Positions 52,854 through 61,305 of a stretch of 64,000 bases of DNA are shown one piece after another. The DNA lies in contig JAVHLY010000012.1 of the NCBI GenBank assembly GCA_031081585.1, forward strand, positions 1 to 64,000, written 5' to 3'. Both the position numbers and the translations under genes were made by a program. The first letter of the stretch is position 1. Each line of letters begins with the position of its first letter. The notes beneath the pieces are model-generated. The model did no database searches. It saw only the letters and a list, made by a program, of their open reading frames with translations, and was not told the DNA's origin. This DNA is from Armatimonadota bacterium. GTDB lineage: Bacteria > Sysuimicrobiota > Sysuimicrobiia > Sysuimicrobiales > Humicultoraceae.

Positions 52854-52881
52854 GCCTCGACCCCCGGGCTCGCGGAGCAGG

Positions 52882-52951
52882 CTGTCTCAACGGCGATCTC
52901 CGTGGGGACACCCCGTGCATCCGGGCCGTTGGCGTGCCATGGTTGAGACAG
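52882..52951 (+). promoter_or_regulatory. leader with alternative inverted repeats
   Basis: CTGTCTCAAC (52882-52891) is perfectly complementary to GTTGAGACAG (52942-52951), whose last base abuts the GGGAGG ribosome site. The left arm's CAACGG can instead pair with CCGTTG (52926-52931), so two exclusive folds are possible in front of the hydrolase gene. Confidence 0.45.
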
Positions 52952-52964
52952 GGAGGTGGGAGCG

Positions 52965-53642
52965 ATGCCTCAGCCGGCGCTGGTGCGGTCGGTCACGCTC
53001 CCGGCCGGCGGGGTCACGCTGGCGGGAGACCTCGCCCTCCCGGAGGATCCCAAGGGAGTCGTCCTCTTCGTGCACGGCAGCGGCAGCAGCCGCCACAGCC
53101 CCCGCAACCGCTTCGTCGCCGAACGCCTCCAGGCGGTGGGGCTGGCCACCCTGCTCTTCGACCTCCTTACCGAGGAGGAGGAAGCGGTCGACCTCCGCAC
53201 GGCCCACCTGCGCTTCGACATCGACCTGCTCACCCGCCGGGTGCTGGACGCGCTGGCCTGGGCGGGCCGCCAGCCGGAGACGGGCCCGCTGCGCGTGGGG
53301 CTCTTCGGGGCGAGCACGGGTGCGGCGGCCGCGCTGGTGGCCGCGGCGGAGCGGCCCGGTGCCGTGGCCGCCGTCGTCTCCCGGGGCGGGCGGCCGGACC
53401 TGGCAGGGGAGGCGGTCCTGCGGCGCGTGCGCGCCCCCACGCTGCTGATCGTGGGCGAGCGGGACGCACCGGTGCTCGCGCTCAACCGCGAGGCGCTGGC
53501 GATCCTGGGCGGGGAGAAGGCCCTCGAGATCGTGCCGGGGGCGACGCACCTCTTCGAGGAACCGGGCGCGCTGGAGGAGGTGGCGCGCCTGGCGGCCGAC
53601 TGGTTCGTCCGCCACCTGAGCACGCCACCTCCCCTGGCCTGA
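52965..53642 (+). CDS. alpha/beta hydrolase (dienelactone-hydrolase-like)
   Basis: A 225-aa small alpha/beta hydrolase. VVLFVHGSGSSRHSPRN gives the oxyanion strand, FGASTGAA the nucleophile elbow (Ser), and PGATHLFEEPG the catalytic His; an Asp/Glu is expected in VGERDAPV. ATG 52965 after GGGAGGTGGG. Its size and motifs match dienelactone-hydrolase-like and serine aminopeptidase S33 proteins rather than lipases. At the end of the catabolic run it could hydrolyse a ring-cleavage product. The leader before it has a long inverted repeat. Confidence 0.85.
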   Translation: MPQPALVRSVTLPAGGVTLAGDLALPEDPKGVVLFVHGSGSSRHSPRNRFVAERLQAVGLATLLFDLLTEEEEAVDLRTAHLRFDIDLLTRRVLDALAWAGRQPETGPLRVGLFGASTGAAAALVAAAERPGAVAAVVSRGGRPDLAGEAVLRRVRAPTLLIVGERDAPVLALNREALAILGGEKALEIVPGATHLFEEPGALEEVARLAADWFVRHLSTPPPLA

Positions 53643-53806
53643 CGGCGCGGTTGTGACGCCAGCGCCGGTGCGTGACCAGCCGCCGGTCCAGGCTCTGCTC
53701 GCGGGCGCGGTGGTCCACGGCGTAGAGGATGGCCCGCGTGCGGCCACCTCGGGCTGGAAGCTCGGCGGCACCGGCTGCGCCCGGTGGAGCAGACGGCTCT
53801 TGCGCG

Positions 53807-54991
53807 TCAGCGCGCCGCCACCCGGTAGACCGCGCCGCCGTGGTGCACCAGGTACAGCTCGCCGGACTGGTCCTCGCCGAACGAGGAGATGTTCACCGCC
53901 TGCTGGTGGAGGAGGGTCATGGCCCACCCATTGCCTTCCGGCCGCAGGCCCCAGATGCGCCCGCTGCAGTAGTCCCCAAAGACGTACCAGCCGCGCAGGG
54001 CGGCGAAGGCCGTGCCGCGGTAGACGAACCCCCCGGTGACGGCGCAGCCCCAGGCGTGGGTCTCGTACTCGGCGATGGGCAGCTCCAGCCCCGTCCGGTC
54101 GCACCCGGAGGGCGGGTTGAAGCACAGCGACCCCTCCATGATGCGCCAGCCGTAGTTGCCGCCCGGGCGGATCAGGTCGATCTCCTCCCGCGCCCCCTGC
54201 CCCACGTCGCCCAGGAAGAGGCGTCCGTCGCAGCGGTCGAAGCTGAAGCGCCACGGGTTGCGCAGGCCGTAGGCGTAGATCTCCCCGCGCGCCCCGGCCC
54301 GCCCCACCAACGGGTTGCCGCGCGGGATGGCGTAGGGGGTGCCGGCGTCGACGTCGATGCGCAGGAGCTTGCCCAGCAGGTCCCCCAGGTTCTGCGCGCG
54401 GTTCTGGGGATCGCCGGCGCTGCCGCCGTCGCCCAGCCCGATGTAGAGGAAGCCGTCGGGCCCGAAGAGGTTCAACCCCCCGTTGTGGTTGCTGTAGGGC
54501 TGGGGGACGACCAGCACCTCACGGGCGCTGGTGGGGTCGGCCACGTCGGGATGGCCGGAGGAGACCCGGTACTCGGCGATCACGGAGGCGCCGTCCGGCC
54601 GGCGCGTGTAGTTCACGAAGAAGCGCCCGGTGGTGGCGTAGCGCGGGTGGAAGGCCACGCTCAGCAGGCCCTGCTCCCCGCCGGCGAGCACGAGGCTGCG
54701 GATGTCGAGGAAGGGCGTGGACAGCACCGTCCCGCCGCGAACGATGCGGATGCGGCCGGGTTGCTCCACGACGAAGAGGCGGCCCGACCCGTCCCCGGCG
54801 TGGGTGAGGTGGACGGGCTGGTCGAGCCCCGTGGTAACGAGCTGCAGGCTCAGCGTCGGCGGGGTGGCACCCGGAACGGGACAGGTGACCGGGGCAGCGA
54901 GCGGTGGGACTGACTGCACACACCCGGCGAGGAGGACGGCCATGAGCAGTCGTGCCCCCCGCCCGGCCGTCGTGGCCCTGCGACGGCGCAT
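53807..54991 (-). CDS. PQQ-dependent sugar (glucose/sorbosone) dehydrogenase-like lipoprotein
   Basis: A 394-aa beta-propeller protein of the glucose/sorbosone dehydrogenase (soluble GDH/Hip) family. After an Arg-rich start, LLMAVLLAGC is a lipoprotein signal with the lipobox cysteine, so it is membrane-anchored outside. Family blocks: HAGDGSGRLFVVEQPGRIR, SNHNGGLNLFGPDGFLYIGLGDGG (the catalytic His and Ca/PQQ residues), YGLRNPWRFSFDR and NYGWRIMEG. ATG 54991 is taken as start; it has no clear ribosome site, and upstream starts remain possible. Probably oxidises sugars in the wall space; cofactor not proven. Confidence 0.87.
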   Translation of the reverse strand: MRRRRATTAGRGARLLMAVLLAGCVQSVPPLAAPVTCPVPGATPPTLSLQLVTTGLDQPVHLTHAGDGSGRLFVVEQPGRIRIVRGGTVLSTPFLDIRSLVLAGGEQGLLSVAFHPRYATTGRFFVNYTRRPDGASVIAEYRVSSGHPDVADPTSAREVLVVPQPYSNHNGGLNLFGPDGFLYIGLGDGGSAGDPQNRAQNLGDLLGKLLRIDVDAGTPYAIPRGNPLVGRAGARGEIYAYGLRNPWRFSFDRCDGRLFLGDVGQGAREEIDLIRPGGNYGWRIMEGSLCFNPPSGCDRTGLELPIAEYETHAWGCAVTGGFVYRGTAFAALRGWYVFGDYCSGRIWGLRPEGNGWAMTLLHQQAVNISSFGEDQSGELYLVHHGGAVYRVAAR

Positions 54992-55026
54992 GGAGGCCGG
55001 GCCACGGGGGTAGGCGGCGGTGGGGC

Positions 55027-55416
55027 CTATCGGCTGACCTCGGGGCCGTCCTCCAGCCACTCCGTGGGATAGGTCGCCGTGCGCGGGACGACGCAGAGGA
55101 ACTCCACCGGCTCGTCCGTGGGGTTCTCGTACCAGTGCGCCGCCCCGGCGGGGATGAAGATGGCCTGGCCCGGCCCGACCTCGCGCACCTCGTCGTCGAT
55201 GCCGACGCGCATGCGGCCCGAGAGGACGTACTGCTCGTGCTCGATGGTGGGATGGCGGTGGGCCGGGATGCGCCCGCCCGGCGCCAGGGTGAAGACACGC
55301 GTGACGAAGTGCGGCGCCCCGTCGTCGGGCCCGATGAGGACGCGCATCTGCGCCCCCCGCGCGCGTTCCACCGGCCGGGGTTCCACGTCGCGCGCCGTGC
55401 GCACCACTCCGCCCAC
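55027..55416 (-). CDS. cupin domain protein 1
   Basis: A 129-aa single-domain cupin: PGGRIPAHRHPTIEHEQYVLSG carries motif 1 (His-His-Glu metal ligands), and PAGAAHWYENPTDEPVEFL motif 2 with the last His. The small double-stranded barrel likely binds a metal and a small ligand; reaction unknown. GTG 55416 has no ribosome site, but TATACT ends 6 nt before it, so the mRNA is likely leaderless (see promoter entry). Confidence 0.88.
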   Translation of the reverse strand: MGGVVRTARDVEPRPVERARGAQMRVLIGPDDGAPHFVTRVFTLAPGGRIPAHRHPTIEHEQYVLSGRMRVGIDDEVREVGPGQAIFIPAGAAHWYENPTDEPVEFLCVVPRTATYPTEWLEDGPEVSR

Positions 55417-55422
55417 GGCTTC

Positions 55423-55428
55423 AGTATA
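55423..55428 (-). promoter_or_regulatory. -10 box for leaderless cupin mRNA
   Basis: On the minus strand TATACT (55428-55423) is followed by 6 nt and then the GTG start at 55416, so transcription should begin at the initiation codon itself. Confidence 0.6.
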
Positions 55429-55473
55429 CGCGGAGGAGCCTTCGGCCGGTCCCCGGACCGGGGCGTGGGCGCC

Positions 55474-56145
55474 TCATGCCGTCAGGAAGCGCAGCCCGGA
55501 GATGACGAAGTAGACGCTCACGGCCAGGACGAAGAGTCCGGCCACGCCCACCACCACCCGGTAGACCGCCGGCGGGATGCGCCCGCGGCCGGTCCCGACC
55601 AGGGTGGCCAGCAGGGTGTTCCACCCCAGGTCGAGGGCCAGGTGCCCGATAAAGAAGAAGAGGAAGATGGCCAGCGGGCCGAAGCGGGTGAAGAGCAGGA
55701 AGTAGCTCGTCCCCACCGTCGCCCACCACAGCAGCCAGTAGGGGTTCCCGGCGGTGACCACCAGCCCGGCGCGGACGAGGTGGGCGGGGCCGGCGCGGGA
55801 CGCCGTCTCCCCCGCGGCCTCGCCGGCCGTGGCGGGATGTGCGACCACTTCGCCCCGCAGCGCCGCCCGCAGGATGCCCCACCCCATCCAGGCCAGCACC
55901 ACACCGCCGAGCAGGCCCACCACCCCGACGACGCCCGGCTGCCGCAGCACGGTGCTCACCCCGGCGGCCAGCGCCCCCAGCATCGCCCCCTCGGCGAGGG
56001 CGTGGCCGGCGGTGAGGAGCGGCCCCGCCGCAGGCCCGCGCCGTGCCCCCTCGGTGATGGCCATGGCGGAGACCGGGCCCGGCATGAGGACGCCGGAGAG
56101 GCTCACCATCCACCACGTCAGCGAGATCACCCACAACTCGGCCAC
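55474..56145 (-). CDS. LysE/RhtB family exporter
   Basis: A 223-aa inner-membrane exporter of amino acids or other small metabolites. LysE-type pattern: an N-terminal MxSxSGxxMPGPVSAMAI helix (GPG-like motif), then TAGHALAEGAMLGAL, a Gly-rich helix around VLAWMGWGIL, a cytoplasmic loop, and NPYWLLWWATVG; six hydrophobic helices. GTG 56145 after GGAGGGA. It is divergent from the DUF488 gene. Confidence 0.88.
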   Translation of the reverse strand: MAELWVISLTWWMVSLSGVLMPGPVSAMAITEGARRGPAAGPLLTAGHALAEGAMLGALAAGVSTVLRQPGVVGVVGLLGGVVLAWMGWGILRAALRGEVVAHPATAGEAAGETASRAGPAHLVRAGLVVTAGNPYWLLWWATVGTSYFLLFTRFGPLAIFLFFFIGHLALDLGWNTLLATLVGTGRGRIPPAVYRVVVGVAGLFVLAVSVYFVISGLRFLTA

Positions 56146-56246
56146 GCTGGCGGTCCCTCCACGGGCAGGATACGCTCTACTGTAGCAGCCCGGAGGGGTC
56201 GCAGGAGGGAGCGACGGCAGCGGGCCGCGGGTCCCGGGAGGTGGCG

Positions 56247-56696
56247 ATGGCGGGGGAGATCGGACCGATCCGCCTCAAGCGTGTCTACGAGCCGGCCGCG
56301 CCGGAGGACGGCGCGCGCTTCCTCGTGGAGCGCCTCTGGCCCCGGGGCGTGCGCCGCGACGCGCTGCCCCTCACCGACTGGCTGCGCGACGTGGCGCCCA
56401 GTCCCGCGCTGCGCCAGTGGTACGGCCACGATCCCGCGCGCTGGCCCGAGTTCCGGCGCCGCTACCTGGCCGAGCTGCGCGCCCCCGGGCGCGCCGCCGC
56501 CCTGCGTCGCCTGGAGGAGGCGGCTCGCGCCGGGCCGGTCACGCTCCTCTTCGCGGCGCGCGACGAGGCCCGCAGCAGCGCCGCGGTCCTGCGGGAGGTG
56601 CTCCTGCGCCGGCTCAGGTTGCGGGCGCGAGCCGGCCGCGCGCCAGCAGCGCCAGCACGAGCACGGCCGCCGCGGCCAGCGCGGCCACGGCGCTGA
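56247..56696 (+). CDS. DUF488 family protein
   Basis: A 149-aa DUF488 protein. The family core is present: LKRVYEPAAPEDGARFLVERLWPRGVRRDAL (N-terminal part), LRQWYGHDP and RRRYLAEL; these proteins of about 120 aa are linked to nitrate/nitrite and metal-stress contexts but have no proven reaction. ATG 56247 follows GGGAGG at ideal spacing. The last about 25 residues are Arg/Pro/Ala-rich run-on and overlap the 3' end of the convergent VWA gene by 83 nt. Confidence 0.85.
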   Translation: MAGEIGPIRLKRVYEPAAPEDGARFLVERLWPRGVRRDALPLTDWLRDVAPSPALRQWYGHDPARWPEFRRRYLAELRAPGRAAALRRLEEAARAGPVTLLFAARDEARSSAAVLREVLLRRLRLRARAGRAPAAPARARPPRPARPRR

Positions 56697-57537
56697 CCTC
56701 CTGCTCCTGCCGGGTCCACCCCAGCGTCCCGGCGAGCGACCGGTAGATGGCCCGCAGGTCGCGGGCGCTGGCGGCGTGCCAGTACCGCCCGCCGGTCAGT
56801 TCCGCCACCGCGCGCAGCGTCTCCTCGTCCAGCACGCCCCAGTAGCCGCTGCGGAAGCGCGAGGGATCGCCGCCCGTCCCCATGCCGATGGTGTAGACGC
56901 GCACCCGCGCCGCCCGGGCCTGCTGCGCCGCCACGAGCGGCGGGACGCCGTCGCTGGCCCGCCCGTCCGAGAGGAGGACGACCACCGCCCGCGGGTCGGC
57001 GTCCCGCGGGGCGTCGGCCACCGCCCGCACCCCTTCGAGCAGCCCGTTGCCCAGTTGCGTGCGCAGCTGGGTGGTCAGCGCGGCCAGGGCGGCGAGCAGC
57101 CGCGGCCGGTCCCGGGTCGGCGGCACGACCAGCGTGGCGTAGTTCCCGAAGGTGACGAGGGCCACGGGGGTGGAGGGGGGCAGGCGGCGCACGAACTCCG
57201 CCGCCGCCGCCTTGGCCGCCTCGAGCCGGGTGGGCGGGATGTCGGTCTCCTCCATGCTGCGGCTGACGTCGATGACCAGCACCACCGGGCGGGTCGACGC
57301 GACCGGCCACGGCGCCACCGGGCGCGCCGCCGCGACCAGGGCCATGACCAGCGCTGCGCCGAAGAGCGCCGGCGGCAGGTGGCGCCGCCACCCGGCCGCC
57401 CGCGCCGCCAGCGCGGCGGTGGTCGCGGGGGGGAAGCGTACGGGGTGGCGGGGGCGGTGCAGCGCCCGCACGTACGCCGTCAGGAGGAGCGGCAGGCCGA
57501 GCGCGCCCCAGAGGACGCCGGGCCAGAGGAAGCGCAT
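56614..57537 (-). CDS. BatA-like VWA-domain membrane protein
   Basis: A 307-aa protein with a helix at 8-25, a second near 55-75, a von Willebrand A domain at about 85-270 and a C-terminal transmembrane helix (about 283-301). The MIDAS D-x-S-x-S is DVSRSM, with the later Thr and Asp in SDGRASDG. This is the Aerotolerance (Bat) type layout: two N-terminal helices, VWA, one C-terminal helix. ATG 57537 follows GGAGG. Overlaps the MrfB-like gene end by 58 nt. No MoxR ATPase gene is adjacent. Confidence 0.85.
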   Translation of the reverse strand: MRFLWPGVLWGALGLPLLLTAYVRALHRPRHPVRFPPATTAALAARAAGWRRHLPPALFGAALVMALVAAARPVAPWPVASTRPVVLVIDVSRSMEETDIPPTRLEAAKAAAAEFVRRLPPSTPVALVTFGNYATLVVPPTRDRPRLLAALAALTTQLRTQLGNGLLEGVRAVADAPRDADPRAVVVLLSDGRASDGVPPLVAAQQARAARVRVYTIGMGTGGDPSRFRSGYWGVLDEETLRAVAELTGGRYWHAASARDLRAIYRSLAGTLGWTRQEQEVSAVAALAAAAVLVLALLARGRLAPAT

Positions 57538-58790
57538 GCGCGGGGTGCCTCCTGTGGACTCCATTCTAGGGGAGGACGCGGGCGGATGCCGGTGACCTTG
57601 CGGACCAACCGGGCCCGCCGCCGGTGGAGGCGCTCCAGGACCGGTGCGTCGACCGGCCCGTCCGCCGCGCCGGATGCGGCGACGGCCGCCTCGGCGCAGG
57701 CCAGCGCCTGCCGCAGGTCCCGCCCGTACCGCTCCCAGGACACGGCCAGACGTTCCAGGCACCGCCACCGCGGCAGGATGCCCAGGGCGGCTTCGCGCTG
57801 CCACAGCGCGAGCAGCGCGTCCGGCGCCCCCGCGCGGCGGTAGAGCCGCGCCAGCGCGCACGCTGTGCGCCAACGCCGCGCAGGGTCCTGCTCGACACGC
57901 AGCACCTCCCGGTAGCAGGCCGCCGCACCGACGGAGTCTCCCCGCACCTCCCGCAGGCGGCCCAGTCCCCAGAGGTCCACAGGCACCGCCGCCACCCCCG
58001 CGGCCTCGCCGGTCGCGGCGCGGATGGTCCCCGTGCCCTCCGGGCGGACGGTCCCCGGGCCGTCCGCCACGAGCGCGCCGGCCAGGCCGTGGAGCGCCAT
58101 CAGGGAGAGGAGGTCCTGCAGGTTGTGGGTGAAGACGGGCTCGAGCCCCGCCCGGTCGCCGGTGCGCAGGTACTCGACGTAGCGGGCGGGGATGGCCCAC
58201 CCCGGGAGGTCCCCCTGGCGGCGCACCCCCAGCACGGCACGCTCCACCATCCCCAGGCTGAACCCGCCCAGCGGGCGGTACCACAGGCGCCGGGCCACCG
58301 TCATCAGGTCGAGGTGGGCCGGCGGTGCCGGTCCGCGCCCCGCGCGGGCCAGGAGGTACCGCGTCGTGAGCAGCGGCAGGTCGAAGCGGGTGCCGTTGAA
58401 GGTGATGAGCCCGTCCGCATCGCCCAGCTCCACGGCCAGCCCCTCGAGCATGGCCCGCTCGCCGCGCAGGTCGGCGAGGAAGTGCTGGCGCACGGTGACC
58501 GCGTCGTCGTCGAGGCGGGCCAGGCCCACGAGGAAGACGTAAGTGCCGGTGCCCCCGCTCAACCCGGTGGTCTCGGTGTCCAGCCAGAGGAGGCGCTCTC
58601 CGGGCGGTCCCAGGGCACGGCCGACCCGCGCGGCCGCACCCGGCGGCCAGTCGCCGTCACCCTGCGTCGCAGGGAGGCGCCGGCACCGCACCTCGTACCC
58701 GGGGGCCACGACCTGTACGCGCTCACCCCCCGCGGGAGGGCGCGGGGCGACGTCCGCCGTACGGGCCAGGGTCGGGTCCGTCGGGTGCAC
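57480..58790 (-). CDS. mrfB: MrfB/YprB-like DEDD exonuclease
   Basis: A 436-aa protein with an RNase H-like 3'-5' exonuclease domain (about 100-270): LWLDTETTGL (DxE), ITFNGTRFDLPLL (second Asp) and THNLQDLLSL (third Asp) give the DEDD set. The C-terminal half is helical, TPR-like (CYREVLRVEQDP and ALWQREAAL). In Bacillus subtilis, the MrfA helicase and MrfB exonuclease make a UvrABC-independent repair pathway for mitomycin lesions; this gene follows a MrfA-like gene, so the same job is inferred. GTG 58790 starts 10 nt after that stop. Confidence 0.85.
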   Translation of the reverse strand: MHPTDPTLARTADVAPRPPAGGERVQVVAPGYEVRCRRLPATQGDGDWPPGAAARVGRALGPPGERLLWLDTETTGLSGGTGTYVFLVGLARLDDDAVTVRQHFLADLRGERAMLEGLAVELGDADGLITFNGTRFDLPLLTTRYLLARAGRGPAPPAHLDLMTVARRLWYRPLGGFSLGMVERAVLGVRRQGDLPGWAIPARYVEYLRTGDRAGLEPVFTHNLQDLLSLMALHGLAGALVADGPGTVRPEGTGTIRAATGEAAGVAAVPVDLWGLGRLREVRGDSVGAAACYREVLRVEQDPARRWRTACALARLYRRAGAPDALLALWQREAALGILPRWRCLERLAVSWERYGRDLRQALACAEAAVAASGAADGPVDAPVLERLHRRRARLVRKVTGIRPRPPLEWSPQEAPRACASSGPASSGARSACRSS

Positions 58791-58800
58791 GGCGCCGCGC

Positions 58801-61143
58801 TCAGGGCGACGTCTCGACGACCATCCGGCGGGCGGCCTCCTGCAGGGGGCGGGTGGCCTCCTGCAGCAGGAGGCGCGCGTCCGCCTTCCCGTGCGCGCCA
58901 ACCTCGAGCGGCGGGCCCACGCAGGAGGGGCACCCCGCGGCGCACGGACAGCCCGCCACCAGGTCGGCCGCAGCGGTGGCGAGCCGGTCGAGGAAGCGGA
59001 AGAGGCGTTCGGCCAGCCCGACCCCGCCCGGTGCCCGCTCGTACAGGTAGACGGTGGGCGCGCCGGTGTGCGGCGAGCGCACCTCCACCACCCGGCCCAG
59101 GTCCTGCGGGTCGCACATGAGCGCCAGCGGCGCCACGGCGAGCAGCACGTGGCCCAGGGCGGCCAGCGCGCCGTGCAGGCGGTCGGCGCTGCGCCACCGC
59201 AGTGCTTCAGGCGCCAGCCACACCCAGGCGGCGGTGGTGTGGAGCGTGGTCTCGGGCAGCGCGATCTTCCCCCACCCGACGTTCTCGTGGGTGAAGAGCT
59301 TGAGCTTCTTGTAGACGGTCGGCCGGAAGGTCAGGGCCACCTCGCCGTGCGCCGCCTGGAGCGCGTCGGCGGTGCCCGCCGCGTGGGGCGCCGGCCCCGG
59401 CGTCCGCCCCGTGGTCGCCGCCTCGGTGAGCACGGCCAGGCGGACGGCGATCTCCGCCTGCGTGTAGTAGTCGACGTCCACGCGCCGCACGTAGGCCTTG
59501 CGCGCCTCCCAGTCGAGGCGGTCGACGTGGTGCTGGCGCCCCAGGTGAAGGTAGATCGCCCCCTCGTGCACCAGCCCCGGGGCCGAGGCCAGGTCCACCT
59601 CGCCGATGACGCGGGGCTGCGGGTCGGTGGTGTCGATGACGACCACGTTCTCGGTGGAGGCGCTGCGCAGGCTCACCTCCTCGGCGGGGAAGGTCTCGGC
59701 GACGTAGTGCCAGCGGGTGCCGTCGTCGTGCACCATCCCCTGGGCGGCCAGGTGCTGCAGCAGCCGCAGCGGCGGCTCCGGCCCGAAGGGCTCGTCGTGT
59801 CCCAGCGGCAGCTCGAAGACGGCGCAGCGCAGGTGGCTGGCCAGCACCAGCGGGTTGTCGGGGTGGATCCAGGCCTCCTCGGGCGAGCGGCCGAAGAGGT
59901 ACGCCGGGTGCGTGACGAGGTACTGGTCGAGCGGGTCGCTGGTGGCCACGAGGAAGGCGGCGGCCAGCTCCCCGGTGCGCCCGGCGCGGCCGATCTGCTG
60001 CCAGGTGGAGGCGATGGTGCCGGGGTAGCCGGCCAGCACGGCGGCGCCCAGCTGCCCGATGTCGATCCCCAGCTCCAGGGCGTTGGTGCTGGCCACCGCC
60101 CGCACCGTCCCCTGGCGCAGGCCGCGCTCGATGGCCCGCCGCTCGGAGGGGAGGTAGCCGGCGCGGTAGCCGCGCACGCTCTCTGCCTCGCCGCCGCTGC
60201 GCGCGGCCAGGTCGCGCAGGTAGGCGGTGAGGAGCTCGGCGGCCAGGCGGCTGCGCGCGAAGACGATGGTGGGGACGCCTCCCGCCACGAGCTCCCGGGC
60301 CAGGTCCCGCACCTCCAGCAGCGTGTCGCGTCGGATGCCCAGCGCGCGGTTGACCACCGGCGGGTTGAGCAGGACGACGACGCGCGGGCCGGCGGGAGCG
60401 CCGTTGTCGTCGATCAGCGTGACGGGCGCTCCCACCAGCCGCCCGGCGTGTTCCTGCGGGTTGCCGATGGTGGCGCTGGTGCAGATGACCTGCGGGGCCG
60501 ACCCGTAGAAGCGGCAGACGCGCCACAGGCGGCGCAGCACGTTGGCCACGTGGCTGCCGAAGACCCCGCGGTAGTGGTGCACCTCGTCGATGACCACGTA
60601 GCGCAGCGACTCGAAGAGGCGCAGCCACTTCGTGTGGTGGGGGAGGATGGCGGTGTGCAGCATGTCCGGGTTCGTCACCACGACGTGTCCCGCGGCGCGG
60701 ATGGCGCGCCGGGCCGGGGCGGGCGTGTCGCCGTCGTAGGTGAAGGTCGTGATGTCGGCGCCGGTGGCGGCGACGAGGGATTGCAGCTCGTCCACCTGGT
60801 CGGCGCCCAGCGCCTTGGTCGGGAAGAGGTAGAGCGCCCGGGTCTCGGGGGCTTTGAGGATGCGGTCGAGGACGGGCAGCGTGTAGCACAGCGTCTTGCC
60901 GCTGGCGGTGGGCGTGACCACCACCAGGTGCCGCCCCTCGGCGGCGGCGCGGTAGGCGGCGGCCTGGTGGGTGTAGAGGGTGGTGACCCCGCGGCGGCGC
61001 AGCCCCTCCACCAGGCGGGGGTGGAGGTCCTCGGGGAAGGGCGCGTAGCGGGCCCGGCGGGCGGGGAGCTCGTGCCAGGCGGTGATGCGGGCGGCGAACC
61101 GGGGGTCGTGGCGGAGGCGGTCGAGGAGCTGCTCCAGCGTCAT
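58801..61143 (-). CDS. mrfA: MrfA/YprA-like DEAH helicase with DUF1998
   Basis: A 780-aa superfamily 2 helicase: TPTASGKT (motif I), FPTKALGADQ (Ia), DEVHHYRG (II, DEVH), TSATIGNP (III) and QIGRAGRTG (VI). A C-terminal DUF1998 module carries four cysteines (C732, C734, C738, C741 in GCPCAAGCPSC) that bind zinc in MrfA. ATG 61143 has GGAGG. Together with the next gene it is the mitomycin-repair pair described in Bacillus; a perfect SOS box lies 26 bp upstream (see entry). Confidence 0.93.
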   Translation of the reverse strand: MTLEQLLDRLRHDPRFAARITAWHELPARRARYAPFPEDLHPRLVEGLRRRGVTTLYTHQAAAYRAAAEGRHLVVVTPTASGKTLCYTLPVLDRILKAPETRALYLFPTKALGADQVDELQSLVAATGADITTFTYDGDTPAPARRAIRAAGHVVVTNPDMLHTAILPHHTKWLRLFESLRYVVIDEVHHYRGVFGSHVANVLRRLWRVCRFYGSAPQVICTSATIGNPQEHAGRLVGAPVTLIDDNGAPAGPRVVVLLNPPVVNRALGIRRDTLLEVRDLARELVAGGVPTIVFARSRLAAELLTAYLRDLAARSGGEAESVRGYRAGYLPSERRAIERGLRQGTVRAVASTNALELGIDIGQLGAAVLAGYPGTIASTWQQIGRAGRTGELAAAFLVATSDPLDQYLVTHPAYLFGRSPEEAWIHPDNPLVLASHLRCAVFELPLGHDEPFGPEPPLRLLQHLAAQGMVHDDGTRWHYVAETFPAEEVSLRSASTENVVVIDTTDPQPRVIGEVDLASAPGLVHEGAIYLHLGRQHHVDRLDWEARKAYVRRVDVDYYTQAEIAVRLAVLTEAATTGRTPGPAPHAAGTADALQAAHGEVALTFRPTVYKKLKLFTHENVGWGKIALPETTLHTTAAWVWLAPEALRWRSADRLHGALAALGHVLLAVAPLALMCDPQDLGRVVEVRSPHTGAPTVYLYERAPGGVGLAERLFRFLDRLATAAADLVAGCPCAAGCPSCVGPPLEVGAHGKADARLLLQEATRPLQEAARRMVVETSP

Positions 61144-61168
61144 GGGCGGCCTCCAAGACGAGTGGGAT

Positions 61169-61182
61169 CGAACTGGTGTTCG
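61169..61182 (-). promoter_or_regulatory. LexA (SOS) box of mrfAB-like operon
   Basis: CGAACTGGTGTTCG, a perfect CGAAC-N4-GTTCG palindrome matching the Gram-positive LexA consensus, centred 32 bp upstream of the MrfA-like ATG. It implies induction of the repair pair by DNA damage, which is inference from the box. Confidence 0.8.
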
Positions 61183-61240
61183 CTATCGTGCCGATGAAGT
61201 CCTTCCCGGGACGCCCGGAGGCATCAGGAAGGAGAAAGAC

Positions 61241-61268
61241 GCCGGGCCGGAGCGTGCTCCGGCCCGGC
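61241..61268 (-). terminator. 13-bp perfect hairpin after Arg-rich gene
   Basis: GCCGGGCCGGAGC and GCTCCGGCCCGGC form a perfect 13-bp stem with a 2-nt loop. In the leftward direction it is followed by GTCTTTCTCC, so it is a plausible intrinsic terminator for the small gene at 61306-61542. Confidence 0.65.
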
Positions 61269-61305
61269 GACACAAACGGCTGGCGAGCGGGTCCCGTTGG
61301 AGGCC

